This document shows, piece after piece, positions 39,446 through 49,748 of a stretch of 64,000 nucleotides of DNA. Numbering within the stretch: position 1 is the stretch's first letter; each line of letters begins with the position of its first letter. The notes beneath the pieces are model-generated. The model was not told where the DNA came from. It saw nothing but the letters and a program-made list of their open reading frames with translations, and ran no database searches. This DNA comes from Shewanella fidelis ATCC BAA-318. Lineage in GTDB: Bacteria > Pseudomonadota > Gammaproteobacteria > Enterobacterales > Shewanellaceae. The translations under genes were made by a program, and so were the position numbers. The stretch covers positions 1 to 64,000 of the forward strand of contig NZ_JADX01000020.1 of NCBI RefSeq assembly GCF_000518605.1, in the 5' to 3' direction.

Positions 39446-40819
39446 ATGTTTGAGAACTTAACTGACAGATTGTCACGGACTCTGAAAAATATCAGTGGCC
39501 GTGGTCGCTTAACGGAAGAGAACGTTAAGGAAACCTTACGCGAAGTTCGCATGGCTCTTCTTGAGGCTGACGTTGCCTTGCCTGTGGTTCGTGAATTCGT
39601 AAATAGCGTCAAAGAACGCGCTGTTGGGCAAGAGGTTTCAAAGAGTCTAAGTCCAGGCCAAGCCTTTATTAAGATCGTTCAGAGCGAACTTGAAAACGCG
39701 ATGGGCGAAGCAAATGAAGCGTTAGATCTATCGGCACAGCCTCCAGCAGTCATTATGATGGCGGGTTTACAAGGTGCAGGTAAAACAACCAGTGTTGCAA
39801 AGCTATCTAAGTTCTTGCGTGAACGTGAGAAAAAGTCAGTGCTTGTTGTTTCTGCAGACGTATATCGTCCAGCAGCAATTAAGCAGCTAGAAACGCTAGC
39901 TGGTGAAGTTGATGTACAATTCTTCCCGTCAGATGTTAGTCAAAAGCCGATTGATATTGCTAATGCTGCAATCGCGCATGCAAAGCTGAAATTCATTGAC
40001 GTTGTTATTGTCGATACTGCAGGTCGTTTGCATGTAGACGAAGCGATGATGGATGAAATTAAAGAGCTTCACGCTGCAGTTAAGCCGGTAGAGACACTGT
40101 TTGTGGTTGATGCCATGACGGGTCAAGACGCGGCTAATACAGCTAAAGCTTTTAACGAAGCCTTGCCGCTAACCGGTGTGGTGTTAACTAAGGTTGATGG
40201 TGATGCACGTGGTGGTGCTGCGTTATCTATTCGTCACATTACCGGTAAGCCGATTAAGTTCTTAGGTGTGGGTGAAAAGACCGACGCATTAGAAGCTTTC
40301 CATCCAGACCGTGTTGCGTCACGTATTCTTGGTATGGGCGATGTGCTTTCTCTTATTGAAGAAGTTGAGCGCGGTGTCGACCAAGAAAAAGCGATGAAGC
40401 TTGCTGCCAAAGTGAAAAAAGGCGGTAGTTTCGACTTAGAAGATTTCCGTGAACAGCTGCAGCAAATGAAAAACATGGGCGGCATGATGAACATGATTGA
40501 GAAGCTGCCGGGGGTTGGTCAATTACCACCAGAAGCGTTAGCTCAAGTTCAAGACGGTAAGATGACAGGACAAATGGAAGCTATTATTAACTCCATGACT
40601 CCTGCAGAGCGTCAACGACCAGATATCATTAAAGGTTCACGCAAGCGCAGAATCGCGATGGGTAGCGGAACACAAATTCAAGATGTGAACCGTTTGCTTA
40701 AGCAGTTCACTCAAATGCAGAAAATGATGAAGAAAATGTCGTCTAAAGGCGGCATGAAAAAGATGATGCGCGGTATGAGTGGTATGTTACCACCAGGCAT
40801 GAAAATGCCAGGCCGTTAA
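39446..40819 (+). CDS. ffh: signal recognition particle protein Ffh
   Basis: SRP54 GTPase that binds signal sequences and 4.5S RNA and delivers ribosomes to FtsY. GLQGAGKTTSVAKL, DTAGRL and TKVDGDARGG are the G motifs; the methionine-rich M domain (MKNMGGMMNMIEKLPG and the tail) binds RNA and signal peptides. Length 457 is normal. A strong terminator follows. Confidence 0.97.
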   Translation: MFENLTDRLSRTLKNISGRGRLTEENVKETLREVRMALLEADVALPVVREFVNSVKERAVGQEVSKSLSPGQAFIKIVQSELENAMGEANEALDLSAQPPAVIMMAGLQGAGKTTSVAKLSKFLREREKKSVLVVSADVYRPAAIKQLETLAGEVDVQFFPSDVSQKPIDIANAAIAHAKLKFIDVVIVDTAGRLHVDEAMMDEIKELHAAVKPVETLFVVDAMTGQDAANTAKAFNEALPLTGVVLTKVDGDARGGAALSIRHITGKPIKFLGVGEKTDALEAFHPDRVASRILGMGDVLSLIEEVERGVDQEKAMKLAAKVKKGGSFDLEDFREQLQQMKNMGGMMNMIEKLPGVGQLPPEALAQVQDGKMTGQMEAIINSMTPAERQRPDIIKGSRKRRIAMGSGTQIQDVNRLLKQFTQMQKMMKKMSSKGGMKKMMRGMSGMLPPGMKMPGR

Positions 40820-40836
40820 TCATTTGCTACAGATTA

Positions 40837-40867
40837 AAGCTCAAGCGCAATGCTTGAGCTTTTTTTT
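40837..40867 (+). terminator. terminator after ffh
   Basis: AAGCTCAAGC/GCTTGAGCTT stem, GCAAT loop and eight T. Confidence 0.93.
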
Positions 40868-41145
40868 ACCTTTCATTAATCCTCAAACTAATGAACAGCC
40901 CTAGTCATGATATTAATCTGATTAAAGCGCAACTCTAGTTACTGCATCCGCTGAATGAAACTGATTTTATTGCTTATTTATTAAACATTTCACTTGCTGT
41001 TGCCACTGCTTAGTGTTTACACTTTATTCACAGAATAGCCAGAAATTGATATTCATAGATACTCAGTAGCCTAGATGGTTTAAGTCAAAGTTGGTAACGA
41101 CTTAAGCGACTTTTCTGCTTACGAGAATACCAATCAGCTTATTTG

Positions 41146-41170
41146 TAAATGAACTGGACAGGTTCATTTA
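41146..41170. promoter_or_regulatory. operator-like inverted repeat before RND operon
   Basis: TAAATGAAC and GTTCATTTA are perfect nine-base arms around seven bases, 56 bases before the adaptor start. Such sites are typical of TetR-family repressors of efflux pumps, but no regulator gene is adjacent. The rest of the 350-base gap after ffh holds nothing clear. Confidence 0.5.
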
Positions 41171-41225
41171 GTAAACCGCGACCTTTCACACTTCGGATTA
41201 CGATTGATTATTTTGGGGCATGTTC

Positions 41226-42443
41226 ATGGTTAGAACTCTTTTCCCGGTAAAACAGCTGCTAGTTACAGTGGCAATGATTGGCTTATTTGGCTGTGAAGAA
41301 AAACAAGCTGTGATTACTCCCAAATTAGTGGTAGTTGAAAAAGTGAATGCATCAACGGTGCCACTATTTGGTAATTATATTGGAGTCACTCAGGCATCGT
41401 TAGATGTTGAAGTGAGGGCGAGAGTTGACGGTTTTGTTGAAGATAAAAGCTTTATTGAAGGCAGTGCTGTAAAAGAAGGCGCGGTGTTATACCGTATTGA
41501 TAATCGACCTTATCTGGCTGTGGTTAATCGTTTAAAAGCCAATGTAGAGTCGCAACAGTCTGCATTAGACAAGGCTCATCGAGACGTTGAGCGCTTAAAG
41601 CCTTTGTATGAACAAGATGCTACCAGTCAGCTCGATTTTGATAATGCACTGTCAGTGTTATCACAAGCCCGTTCTAGTTTAGCTGCGAGTAAAGCTGAGC
41701 TAGAGGAAGCAGAATTGGAGCTGAGTTATACTGAGATTAAATCTCCCATTTCAGGCTTAGTCAGTCGCTCTGAAGTTGATATTGGCGCATTGGTTGGCAG
41801 TAATGGACAATCTTTATTGACCAGAGTTAAACAGGTCGATCCAATCTACGTGACCTTTAATATGTCAGCATTGGATTACCTTAATGCACGCCGGCGTATG
41901 ACTAGTTACTCAGATAAAAAAGAAGCCGAAGTTGAAGGTAAAGCTGTGGAAGGTTTTGTTAGCATAACCTTGCCCGATAACACCGAGTACCCCTATTTAG
42001 GCGATGTGCGCTTTACCGATCCTTCAGTGAATCCTGAAACAGGAACCTTTCAAGTACGTGCTGAATTACCCAATCCGAATAAAGAGTTACTTCCGGGCCA
42101 ATACACCAATGTACGAATTAAGCTTAATGAGATTAGCAACGCCGTTGTGATCCCGCAAAAGGCCACTCAGGTTGAACAAGGTGGAGTCTATGTGATGGTC
42201 GTATTGCCAAATAACAAAGTTGAGCGACGTTTTATTGTGATAGAGCATCAGGGCAAGATGGGCGTCGTGGTCAAAAGTGGTTTACGAGCGGGAGAGCTAG
42301 TTATCGTTGAAGGCATGCACAGAGTTAGGCATGGTCAGTTAGCTGAGCCGCTGAGTCAACAAGAATACCAAACGCGTGAAGATAAAATAGAGAAGGAACA
42401 GGCGCTTAAGCAACAAGCGTTAGAACAAGAGCAGGAGCAATAA
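41226..42443 (+). CDS. RND efflux periplasmic adaptor (lipoprotein)
   Basis: Membrane fusion protein (405 residues) linking the RND pump to the outer-membrane channel. A lipobox LFGC puts the lipid anchor at Cys23. Biotinyl-lipoyl-like halves (EVRARVDGFVEDKSFIEG; SPISGLVSRSEVDIG) flank a coiled coil (about residues 95-160), followed by the beta-barrel part. The C-terminal tail is Gln/Glu rich. The ATG is preferred to one six bases upstream because GGGG is better spaced. It lies two bases before the pump gene. Confidence 0.93.
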   Translation: MVRTLFPVKQLLVTVAMIGLFGCEEKQAVITPKLVVVEKVNASTVPLFGNYIGVTQASLDVEVRARVDGFVEDKSFIEGSAVKEGAVLYRIDNRPYLAVVNRLKANVESQQSALDKAHRDVERLKPLYEQDATSQLDFDNALSVLSQARSSLAASKAELEEAELELSYTEIKSPISGLVSRSEVDIGALVGSNGQSLLTRVKQVDPIYVTFNMSALDYLNARRRMTSYSDKKEAEVEGKAVEGFVSITLPDNTEYPYLGDVRFTDPSVNPETGTFQVRAELPNPNKELLPGQYTNVRIKLNEISNAVVIPQKATQVEQGGVYVMVVLPNNKVERRFIVIEHQGKMGVVVKSGLRAGELVIVEGMHRVRHGQLAEPLSQQEYQTREDKIEKEQALKQQALEQEQEQ

Positions 42444-42445
42444 CC

Positions 42446-45400
42446 ATGGCACAATTTTTTGTGACTCGGCCTGTCTATGCTTGTGTTATCTCAATTGTCA
42501 TTGTGCTTCTTGGTTTAATCGCCATGTTTAAGTTGCCAATTGAGCAATACCCTTATATTACGCCACCACAAGTAAAGGTGTCGGCCTCATATCCAGGTGC
42601 AACCTCCACCACAGCGGCAGAGTCGGTCGCCACCCCATTAGAGCAAGAATTAAACGGCTTGCCTAATATGATCTACATGAGTTCAAAGAGCACCAATTCT
42701 GGTAGTGCGAACGTCACGATTACCTTTGATGTTGGCACTAACCCAGATCTCGCAGCCGTTGACGTACAAAACTCAACTCAACAAGCGACAGGTAGTCTGC
42801 CGATAGATGTTCAAACAGAAGGTGTATCAGTATCTAAAGAAGCATCGGTAGAGCTACTTAAATTGGCGCTGACATCAACCGATGATCGCTTTGATGAAAT
42901 CTATTTGAGTAACTACGGTACCATTAATATTGAGGCTGCGCTTAAGCGGATCCCCGGTGTAGGGCGGGTGCGTAATACTGGCGCTCGAAGTTATTCAATG
43001 CGAGTTTGGTTAAAGCCAGACATTATGGCCGGTTATGGATTAACGACTGCAGACGTGATTGATGCGGTTAAGGCACAAAACAAAGAATCACCTGCGGGGT
43101 CCATCGGTTCGCAGCCAAATTCAGAATCATTGAGCATGACACTGCCGATTACTGCAGCGGGACGCATGAGCAGCGTGCCGCAATTTAAAGAGATCATTGT
43201 GCGTGCTAATTCAGATGGTTCCATTGTTAGATTGCGTGATATTGCTCGAATAGAGTTGGGCTCTTCAGCTTATACTTTGCAATCCCAGCTAAATGGTGCC
43301 AACGCGACAATTTTACAGGTTTATCTATTGCCGGGAGCGAATGCGCTAGAAGTCACCAAAAACGTTAAAAAAGAGATGAAAAAACTGGCGGAAAAGTTCC
43401 CACAAGGAATGAACTGGGAAGTGTTCTTTGATGCCTCTATTTTTATTGAAAACTCCATCGATGAGGTAGTGAAGACCTTAGTTGAAGCACTATTTCTGGT
43501 AATACTCGTTGTTTATCTATTTTTACAGAATGTACGAGCGACATTAATTCCTGCCATTGCGGTGCCAGTGTCGTTGATAGGTACATTAGCCGCAATGTTA
43601 GCGTTTGGTTTTACTATCAATACGGTGAGCTTATTAGCGTTAGTGTTGGCGATTGGCATCGTGGTGGATGATGCCATCGTGGTGGTGGAAAACGTTGAGC
43701 GCTTGATGGATGAGAAAGGCTTAAGCTCTGTTGAAGCGACTCGGGTCGCTATGAAAGAGCTTTCCGGTGCTCTAGTTGCAACGAGTTTAGTGTTAGCTGC
43801 GGTGTTTGTTCCCGTGTCATTTTTAGCGGGAATTACCGGGATTATGTATCGAGAGTTTGCTATTGCAATTACGGTTGCAGTACTGATCTCAACATTAGTC
43901 GCATTGACCTTATCTCCCGCTTTATGTGCCTTGTTATTAAAGCCTGGAAGCAAGGCTTGTTCAGGCATATTTAAATGGATGAACGATAAAATTGATGTTT
44001 GCACTAGCAAATATGTCGCGGTTGTCGCGCTAACGACGAGGCAAGCTAAACGCAGTTATTTGCTATTTGCAATCATGGTTGCAGGTGTCTATTTGATTAT
44101 GTCAAACCTACCATCTAGTTTTATGCCTGATGAAGATCAAGGACGCTTCTTTATTGATATGACACTGCCCGATGGGGCAACCGTTAACCGCTCACAGGCG
44201 GTACTGAAGAAAGCTGAAGCCAAAGTGCTAGCCCATCCAGCCGTTGAATATTCGTTTACCTTAGCTGGAGAGAATCGCCGTTCTGGTTCTAATCAGGCTA
44301 ACGGGCAGTTTGAAGTCATTCTAAAACCTTGGTCCGAAAGGGCAGACTCTGGTGCAACGGTGAAGCAAGTGATGAGAGAGGTTAATGTTGCGTTGCAGCA
44401 GGTACTGGAAGCCGAGTTTAATCTGTACCTGCCATCTGCCGTGCCGGGCTTAGGCAGTGGCTCTGGTGTTGAAATGGAATTGCAGGACACCTCGGGGACT
44501 AATTTCAAAGGCTTAATGGAAACCGCTGATGAATTGGTCGAAAAGCTCAAATTGCAGCCAGAAATCGCCACTGCAGGCTTGTCATTACAAAGTGCAATTC
44601 CGCAGCTACATTTAACCGTTGATGAAGCGAAAGCGATGGCTATTGGGGTTAATGTTGCTGATATCTATAGCACAATTAAAACCTTTACCGATTCGTCGAC
44701 AGTGAATGATTTCAACCTATTTGGTCGAGTATATCGTGTCAAAGTTCAGGCCGAAGAAAGTTATCGCCAATTTCCAGAACAGATAAAAGATTACTATGTA
44801 CGCTCTTCTAGTGGCGCCATGGTACCTATTGGGGTGTTGGCTAAATACGACTACTCAGTAGGGCCTGCAGCAGTAACCCACTATAACTTGTTTAGTAGTG
44901 CATCAATCAATGCCACTCCTGCAACAGGTTACGCTTCTGGTGATGTTATTAGAGCGATAGAACGAGTGGCTAAACCTATGCTGCCTAATGAGTTTAGTTA
45001 TGAGTGGACAGGTATTACTTATCAAGAAGTGCAATCTGCGAATCAAACCAGTATTGCGGTGGCATTGGCGATGGTGTTTGTATTCCTATTTCTTGCAGCC
45101 TTGTATGAGAGCTGGACGATCCCTATTGCCGTATTGCTCATTGCCCCAATCGCGATGTTAGGTGCGGCATTAGGTACTTGGGTGAGCGGTATGGAAAGTA
45201 ATCTGTTTTTCCAAGTTGCCTTTATTGCATTGATTGGTATGGCTGCAAAGAACTCGATTTTAATTGTGGAGTTTGCAAATCAGTTACATAAGCAAGGGAA
45301 GTCGCGAATAGAAGCTGCATTAGAGGCGGCCAATATGCGTTTTAGGCCTATTTTAATGACATCAATGGCGTTTATTTTGGGAGTGTTGCCACTGGTTTTA

Positions 45401-45592
45401 TCGGTCGGGCCGGGAGCGGTGAGTCGACAGAGTATTTCAATTCCGATTTTATGTGGAATGGTGTTTGCCACCACGATTGGTATTGTGATGGTGCCACTGT
45501 TTTTCGTCACTACAGCTGGCTGGCTTAAAGCTAAGATAAAACCCTCAATGGATATTGAACATTCTGCTGTACAGGGCAAGGCTCATGAATAA
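42446..45592 (+). CDS. RND multidrug efflux pump, HAE1 family
   Basis: Inner-membrane proton-driven exporter of 1048 residues, like AcrB/MexF/OqxB. The N-terminus MAQFFVTRPVYACVISI is the first membrane span; proton-relay aspartates lie in IGIVVDDAIVVVENVER; the second half ends with GMAAKNSILIVEFANQL. Large periplasmic loops follow spans 1 and 7. Together with the flanking genes it forms a tripartite pump; substrates are unknown. Confidence 0.95.
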   Translation: MAQFFVTRPVYACVISIVIVLLGLIAMFKLPIEQYPYITPPQVKVSASYPGATSTTAAESVATPLEQELNGLPNMIYMSSKSTNSGSANVTITFDVGTNPDLAAVDVQNSTQQATGSLPIDVQTEGVSVSKEASVELLKLALTSTDDRFDEIYLSNYGTINIEAALKRIPGVGRVRNTGARSYSMRVWLKPDIMAGYGLTTADVIDAVKAQNKESPAGSIGSQPNSESLSMTLPITAAGRMSSVPQFKEIIVRANSDGSIVRLRDIARIELGSSAYTLQSQLNGANATILQVYLLPGANALEVTKNVKKEMKKLAEKFPQGMNWEVFFDASIFIENSIDEVVKTLVEALFLVILVVYLFLQNVRATLIPAIAVPVSLIGTLAAMLAFGFTINTVSLLALVLAIGIVVDDAIVVVENVERLMDEKGLSSVEATRVAMKELSGALVATSLVLAAVFVPVSFLAGITGIMYREFAIAITVAVLISTLVALTLSPALCALLLKPGSKACSGIFKWMNDKIDVCTSKYVAVVALTTRQAKRSYLLFAIMVAGVYLIMSNLPSSFMPDEDQGRFFIDMTLPDGATVNRSQAVLKKAEAKVLAHPAVEYSFTLAGENRRSGSNQANGQFEVILKPWSERADSGATVKQVMREVNVALQQVLEAEFNLYLPSAVPGLGSGSGVEMELQDTSGTNFKGLMETADELVEKLKLQPEIATAGLSLQSAIPQLHLTVDEAKAMAIGVNVADIYSTIKTFTDSSTVNDFNLFGRVYRVKVQAEESYRQFPEQIKDYYVRSSSGAMVPIGVLAKYDYSVGPAAVTHYNLFSSASINATPATGYASGDVIRAIERVAKPMLPNEFSYEWTGITYQEVQSANQTSIAVALAMVFVFLFLAALYESWTIPIAVLLIAPIAMLGAALGTWVSGMESNLFFQVAFIALIGMAAKNSILIVEFANQLHKQGKSRIEAALEAANMRFRPILMTSMAFILGVLPLVLSVGPGAVSRQSISIPILCGMVFATTIGIVMVPLFFVTTAGWLKAKIKPSMDIEHSAVQGKAHE

Positions 45593-47108
45593 AGTGCAAA
45601 TCTATCGTAGACGTTTAGCAAGCGTGATGGTTTCAATATTGCGAGTTAAAGAAGCTGTGTTCGGCCTGGCGAAAATCGTTTTGTTAGCTATTGCAGCTGC
45701 AGTGGTATCGGCTTGTAGTGTTGGGCCTGATTATCAAAGGCCTGATGTCGCGCTGCCGGAGCAGTATAATCAGGAGTTAGTTCAAGAATCTACCGACAAT
45801 GCAGGCCTCATCGACTGGCAAGCTTTTTATCTTGATCCTAATGTTCGGCAACTTATCTCCCACGCACTTGAGCAAAATCTTGATCTGAAATCGGTAAAGT
45901 CGCGTCTAATTGCAGCGCGTTCACAAGTGACTGTTACTGATGCTGCGCTGTATCCAGAGTTTGGATTAGCTGCCAATGCAGAACGTTCAGTTGATAGTGG
46001 TATTACGAGTAGCGAACCAACCCTAGGTAATGAGTTTGATATTGCAGGAACTGTGTCATGGGAGCTTGATATATGGGGGGCGAATCGACGTCGCAGTGAG
46101 GCTGAATATGCTAATTTTCTATCTGCGCAGGATAGATTAAATTTGGCGGTGATAAGTCTGATTAGTGATGTGGCAAGCCGATATTATGAATGGCTTGATA
46201 TTGAGCAGCGTTACCAAATATCAGTTAATACAGTTCAGTTGCGTAAAAAAGAGCGCGATTTAGCACGCTTAAGAAAACAAAATGGTGTGATTTCAGGCTT
46301 ACAGGTCAAACAAGCTGAAGTTGAATATCAAAGTGCCAAAGTGACCTTGCCTGATCTTGACTTTGAGCGGCAACAGAAAGCAAATCAGCTGAAGATCTTG
46401 CTTGGTGAATATGATTACCCACTTAAGGTTGATGATGCTTTGCAGTCATTAACCTCTGCTGAGTTATTTCCCCGCACTTTTAAAGTTGGTGTGCCATCGC
46501 AAATGTTGTCACAGCGTCCAGATGTAAAGGCGGCTGAACAAGCGTTGATTGTTGCGAACGCCAATGTTGGTGTCGCCAAAAGTGCCTTTTTCCCTAATAT
46601 CAATATTACCGGCAGCTATGGTACTGAAACAGATGAACTAGATAAAATTTTCGATAGCCAAGGGGTAACATGGTCCTTGCTTGGGGGGATAACAGCACCT
46701 ATTTTTAATGCTGGAAGTATTTCTGCTCAATATGATATTGCGAAGGAATCGTCTAAGCAGGCGTTATTGGCTTATCGAAGCACGATACTTAACGCTTATT
46801 TTGAAGTTAATGATGCAATGAATAGCTTTCGTCGCTCTGAATTAGCGATAGAAGCACAGCAAGAGTTAGTTGAGGCTTCACGGGGATATACTCGTTTAGC
46901 AATGCTTAGATATCGTAATGGTGTGTCAAGTTCGCTTGATCTTATGGATGCACAGCGAAGCCTTTTTAATGCCGAATTGAAGTTAAGTGAAGTGAGACGG
47001 GATAAGTTACTGGCAATGATTAAATTGTATCGCTCACTTGGTGGTGGAGTGTTAACACAAAAAGAGATGATACAGATCTACGATGAATCGATAGCCATAG
47101 AAGATTAA
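45585..47108 (+). CDS. outer-membrane efflux lipoprotein, NodT/OprM type
   Basis: Outer-membrane channel of the pump (507 residues). Lipobox VSAC (Cys44) is preceded by an unusually long n-region, so the true start could be the ATG at 45627. SVGPDYQRPDVALPEQY is the typical mature start, and two OEP repeats follow (AEQALIVANANVGVAKSAFFPNI). The start overlaps the pump gene by eight bases. Confidence 0.92.
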   Translation: MNKVQIYRRRLASVMVSILRVKEAVFGLAKIVLLAIAAAVVSACSVGPDYQRPDVALPEQYNQELVQESTDNAGLIDWQAFYLDPNVRQLISHALEQNLDLKSVKSRLIAARSQVTVTDAALYPEFGLAANAERSVDSGITSSEPTLGNEFDIAGTVSWELDIWGANRRRSEAEYANFLSAQDRLNLAVISLISDVASRYYEWLDIEQRYQISVNTVQLRKKERDLARLRKQNGVISGLQVKQAEVEYQSAKVTLPDLDFERQQKANQLKILLGEYDYPLKVDDALQSLTSAELFPRTFKVGVPSQMLSQRPDVKAAEQALIVANANVGVAKSAFFPNINITGSYGTETDELDKIFDSQGVTWSLLGGITAPIFNAGSISAQYDIAKESSKQALLAYRSTILNAYFEVNDAMNSFRRSELAIEAQQELVEASRGYTRLAMLRYRNGVSSSLDLMDAQRSLFNAELKLSEVRRDKLLAMIKLYRSLGGGVLTQKEMIQIYDESIAIED

Positions 47109-47385
47109 AGGTAAGCGTAATATTTTCATCGATGGTTTCACTGTACTGAGCTCATTGCCAATTTAGTTCATCTTGGCATGGTTGCTCTCAGTCATAATAA
47201 GCTTTGCCTTATAGAAGGTGTCGATTGTAGCTGAGTATTAGGTTGCAAGTGATTGTAGTGTTCAGTAACGATTTGTGAAGGCTGCACAATTATCCATCAA
47301 GCTTATTACTCGTGAGATAAGCCAGCCAATAAACTTTTGTAGGGGGCAGCTGACTACAGCTAATGTATTAAGTGGTCAAAAAACA
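47109..47385. other. gap between RND operon and rpsP promoter
   Basis: No gene or clear terminator was seen. Small open frames here lack ribosome sites. Confidence 0.4.
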
Positions 47386-47413
47386 TTGCATTCGCTGCTA
47401 AGTCAGGTAAAAT
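47386..47413 (+). promoter_or_regulatory. sigma-70 promoter of the rpsP operon
   Basis: TTGCAT, a 16-base spacer and TAAAAT, about 95 bases before rpsP. A small hairpin CTCCG/CGGAG lies in the leader. Confidence 0.6.
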
Positions 47414-47507
47414 CGTCCGGCTTTCTATCTGGGGCTCTCCGCGAACACGGAGTTTCAGTATTTACCTTTGCTTGATAAAAAGCAAATCATTAGAGGATAC
47501 CAAACGC

Positions 47508-47759
47508 ATGGTTACCATTCGTTTAGCTCGTGGCGGCGCAAAAAAGCGTCCATTTTATAACATCGTTGTAGCTGACAGCCGTAACGCCCGTGACGGTCGT
47601 TTCATCGAGCGCGTTGGCTTTTTTAACCCTGTAGCTCGTGGCCAAGAAGAAGCTCTACGCTTAGATCTTGACCGTGTTGAGCACTGGGTTGCTAACGGTG
47701 CTGCTACTACTGATCGTGTAGCAAAATTGATCAAAGACGCTCGTAAAGCTGCTGCTTAA
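47508..47759 (+). CDS. rpsP: 30S ribosomal protein S16
   Basis: 83 residues beginning [20 protein letters not shown], the conserved S16 N-terminus. TTAGAGGA lies upstream; the 12-residue in-frame extension is not conserved. First gene of rpsP-rimM-trmD-rplS. Confidence 0.98.
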
Positions 47760-47779
47760 TAGCGTTAGGGTATAGATTG

Positions 47780-48310
47780 ATGAGTAGTAAACAAGAACCC
47801 GTCATTCTTGGCAAAATTGGTTCAAGTTATGGCATTAAAGGTTGGTTGAAGATCACTACCTATACCGACTCTGTTGAAGGTATTTTTGACTATTCACCTT
47901 GGCTAATTAAAGAACAAGGCGAATGGCGCGAGGTTAAAGTCATCCAGTGGCGTTTCCAAGGTAAAGCAGTTGTTGCTTGTCTTGAAGGCGTAACAACACG
48001 GGATCAGGCTCAAGCACTTACAAATTGTGAGATTGCTGTTAATCCTGAACAGATGGAAGAACTACCAGAAGATGAATTCTACTGGCGAGATCTTATCGGA
48101 TGTGAAGTGGTTAATACCAAAGGCTATAACATGGGTACCGTTCAGGAGATCGTGGAAACAGGATCAAATGACGTACTTTTAGTTAAAGCTAACGCGAAAG
48201 ATGGCTTTGGCAAAGCGGAACGTATGATTCCCTTTGTTACTGACCAGTTCATCCAGAAGGTGGACTTGGCAGCAAAACAGATTTTAGTGGATTGGGATCC
48301 GGACTTCTAA
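47780..48310 (+). CDS. rimM: 16S rRNA processing protein RimM
   Basis: 30S maturation factor binding S19 (176 residues). [17 protein letters not shown] opens the first barrel, and the PRC-barrel domain contains [13 protein letters not shown] and MIPFV. The ATG is preferred to the TTG three bases upstream. Confidence 0.97.
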   Translation: MSSKQEPVILGKIGSSYGIKGWLKITTYTDSVEGIFDYSPWLIKEQGEWREVKVIQWRFQGKAVVACLEGVTTRDQAQALTNCEIAVNPEQMEELPEDEFYWRDLIGCEVVNTKGYNMGTVQEIVETGSNDVLLVKANAKDGFGKAERMIPFVTDQFIQKVDLAAKQILVDWDPDF

Positions 48311-48325
48311 GTCGAGGTACAACAT

Positions 48326-49072
48326 ATGTGGTTAGGGGTAGTAACCCTGTTTCCCGAGATGTTTCGTGCAGTAACCGACTATGGCGTAACGGGTCGTGCA
48401 GTTAGCAAAGGGTTGCTAGAGTTGCAAACGTGGAATCCTCGAGATTTCACCCATGATAGACATAACACTGTGGATGACCGCCCTTACGGTGGTGGCCCAG
48501 GAATGTTAATGATGGTGCAACCTCTACGTGACGCTATCCATGCAGCAAAAGCTGCAGCTGGAAAAGAAGCAAAGGTGATTTACCTTTCTCCTCAAGGTCG
48601 TAAGCTGACACAGCAAGGCGTTGAAGAGTTAGCAAAGTCATCCAGTTTGATTTTAGTGTGTGGACGATACGAAGGTATTGATGAGCGCATTATTCAAACT
48701 GAAGTGGATGAAGAGTGGTCGATTGGGGATTACGTGCTTTCGGGCGGTGAACTTCCGGCGATGACTTTGATTGATTCAGTATCAAGGTTGGTTCCTGGCG
48801 TGCTAGGAAAACAAGCCTCAGCAGAGCAGGACTCCTTCTCTGATGGATTACTGGATTGCCCCCACTATACGCGTCCTGAAAGCTTGGATGGACTGGATGT
48901 TCCAGCGGTATTGCTAAGTGGCAACCACGAACATATTAGACGCTGGCGTTTACAGCAAAGCCTAGGTAGGACTTTGTTGAGACGACCAGAATTACTTGAA
49001 AATCTAGCTCTGACTGGCGAACAAGAGCAGCTACTAGCTGAATTTGTTGACACCATCCAACAAGATGATTAG
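48326..49072 (+). CDS. trmD: tRNA (guanine-N1)-methyltransferase
   Basis: Methylates G37 of tRNAs reading CNN codons, preventing frameshifts (248 residues). SPOUT knot motifs [13 protein letters not shown] and [15 protein letters not shown] bind SAM. It follows rimM by 15 bases. Confidence 0.98.
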   Translation: MWLGVVTLFPEMFRAVTDYGVTGRAVSKGLLELQTWNPRDFTHDRHNTVDDRPYGGGPGMLMMVQPLRDAIHAAKAAAGKEAKVIYLSPQGRKLTQQGVEELAKSSSLILVCGRYEGIDERIIQTEVDEEWSIGDYVLSGGELPAMTLIDSVSRLVPGVLGKQASAEQDSFSDGLLDCPHYTRPESLDGLDVPAVLLSGNHEHIRRWRLQQSLGRTLLRRPELLENLALTGEQEQLLAEFVDTIQQDD

Positions 49073-49108
49073 TCGAAGCGCAGTTATTACTAGTATGGAG
49101 TTTATTTA

Positions 49109-49462
49109 ATGAATAACATCATCAAAATGCTCAACGAAGAGCAAATGAAAACCGACGTACCACAATTTGGTGCCGGTGATACTGTAGTTGTTAAAGTACG
49201 TGTTGTAGAAGGCGGTAAAGAGCGTCTACAGGCGTTTGAAGGCGTTGTAATCGCTAAGCGTAACCGCGGCGTTCACTCTGCATTCACAGTACGTAAAATC
49301 TCTAATGGTGAAGGCGTTGAGCGTGCGTTCCAAACTCACAGCCCAATCATCTCTAGCATCGAAGTTAAGCGTCGCGGCCGTGTTCGTCGTGCTAAGCTTT
49401 ACTACCTACGTGAGCGTTCAGGTAAGTCTGCACGTATCCGTGAGAAGCTTGCTACTAAGTAA
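49109..49462 (+). CDS. rplS: 50S ribosomal protein L19
   Basis: 117 residues; [20 protein letters not shown] and [16 protein letters not shown] are typical of L19 at the subunit interface. It ends the operon, with a terminator after it. Confidence 0.98.
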   Translation: MNNIIKMLNEEQMKTDVPQFGAGDTVVVKVRVVEGGKERLQAFEGVVIAKRNRGVHSAFTVRKISNGEGVERAFQTHSPIISSIEVKRRGRVRRAKLYYLRERSGKSARIREKLATK

Positions 49463-49499
49463 TTTAGTACAGCTAAAAAAAGATGCAGTGTTCGCACGA

Positions 49500-49525
49500 G
49501 AAACCGCCTATATGGCGGTTTTTTG
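49500..49525 (+). terminator. terminator after rplS
   Basis: AACCGCC/GGCGGTT stem, TATAT loop and TTTT. Confidence 0.9.
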
Positions 49526-49581
49526 TTGCTTAAATTTCCTGTCTTTAATCGTTAAATTTTTTCATTAATTTAAATCAGTGC

Positions 49582-49610
49582 TTGATCTCGCTAGTACGAA
49601 TAGGCATAGT
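49582..49610 (+). promoter_or_regulatory. aroF promoter with TrpR-like half-site in spacer
   Basis: TTGATC, a 17-base spacer and CATAGT form a sigma-70-like promoter. The spacer contains CTAGTACG (49591-49598), half of the classic trp operator, also found upstream of trpR. A TGTAA/TTACA pair at 49622-49641 resembles a TyrR box, but its spacing is two bases too long. Confidence 0.4.
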
Positions 49611-49748
49611 GATCCTCAAGGTGTAATGGTGTACCGTTACAATATTACTTGTGGTTCGGTTAATAACAATCACAAGGGCAACAATTGAGACGTTATTCAG
49701 TGACATAAAGACTGGCAACGCAGTAAGCGACATAGACAGGTGATAAGC

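Noticed and set aside
47275..47475. 66-residue open frame upstream of rpsP
   Set aside because: It runs through the rpsP promoter and leader and has no ribosome site.
49622..49641. TyrR box before aroF
   Set aside because: TGTAA and TTACA are present, but the gap is two bases longer than in the TyrR consensus.
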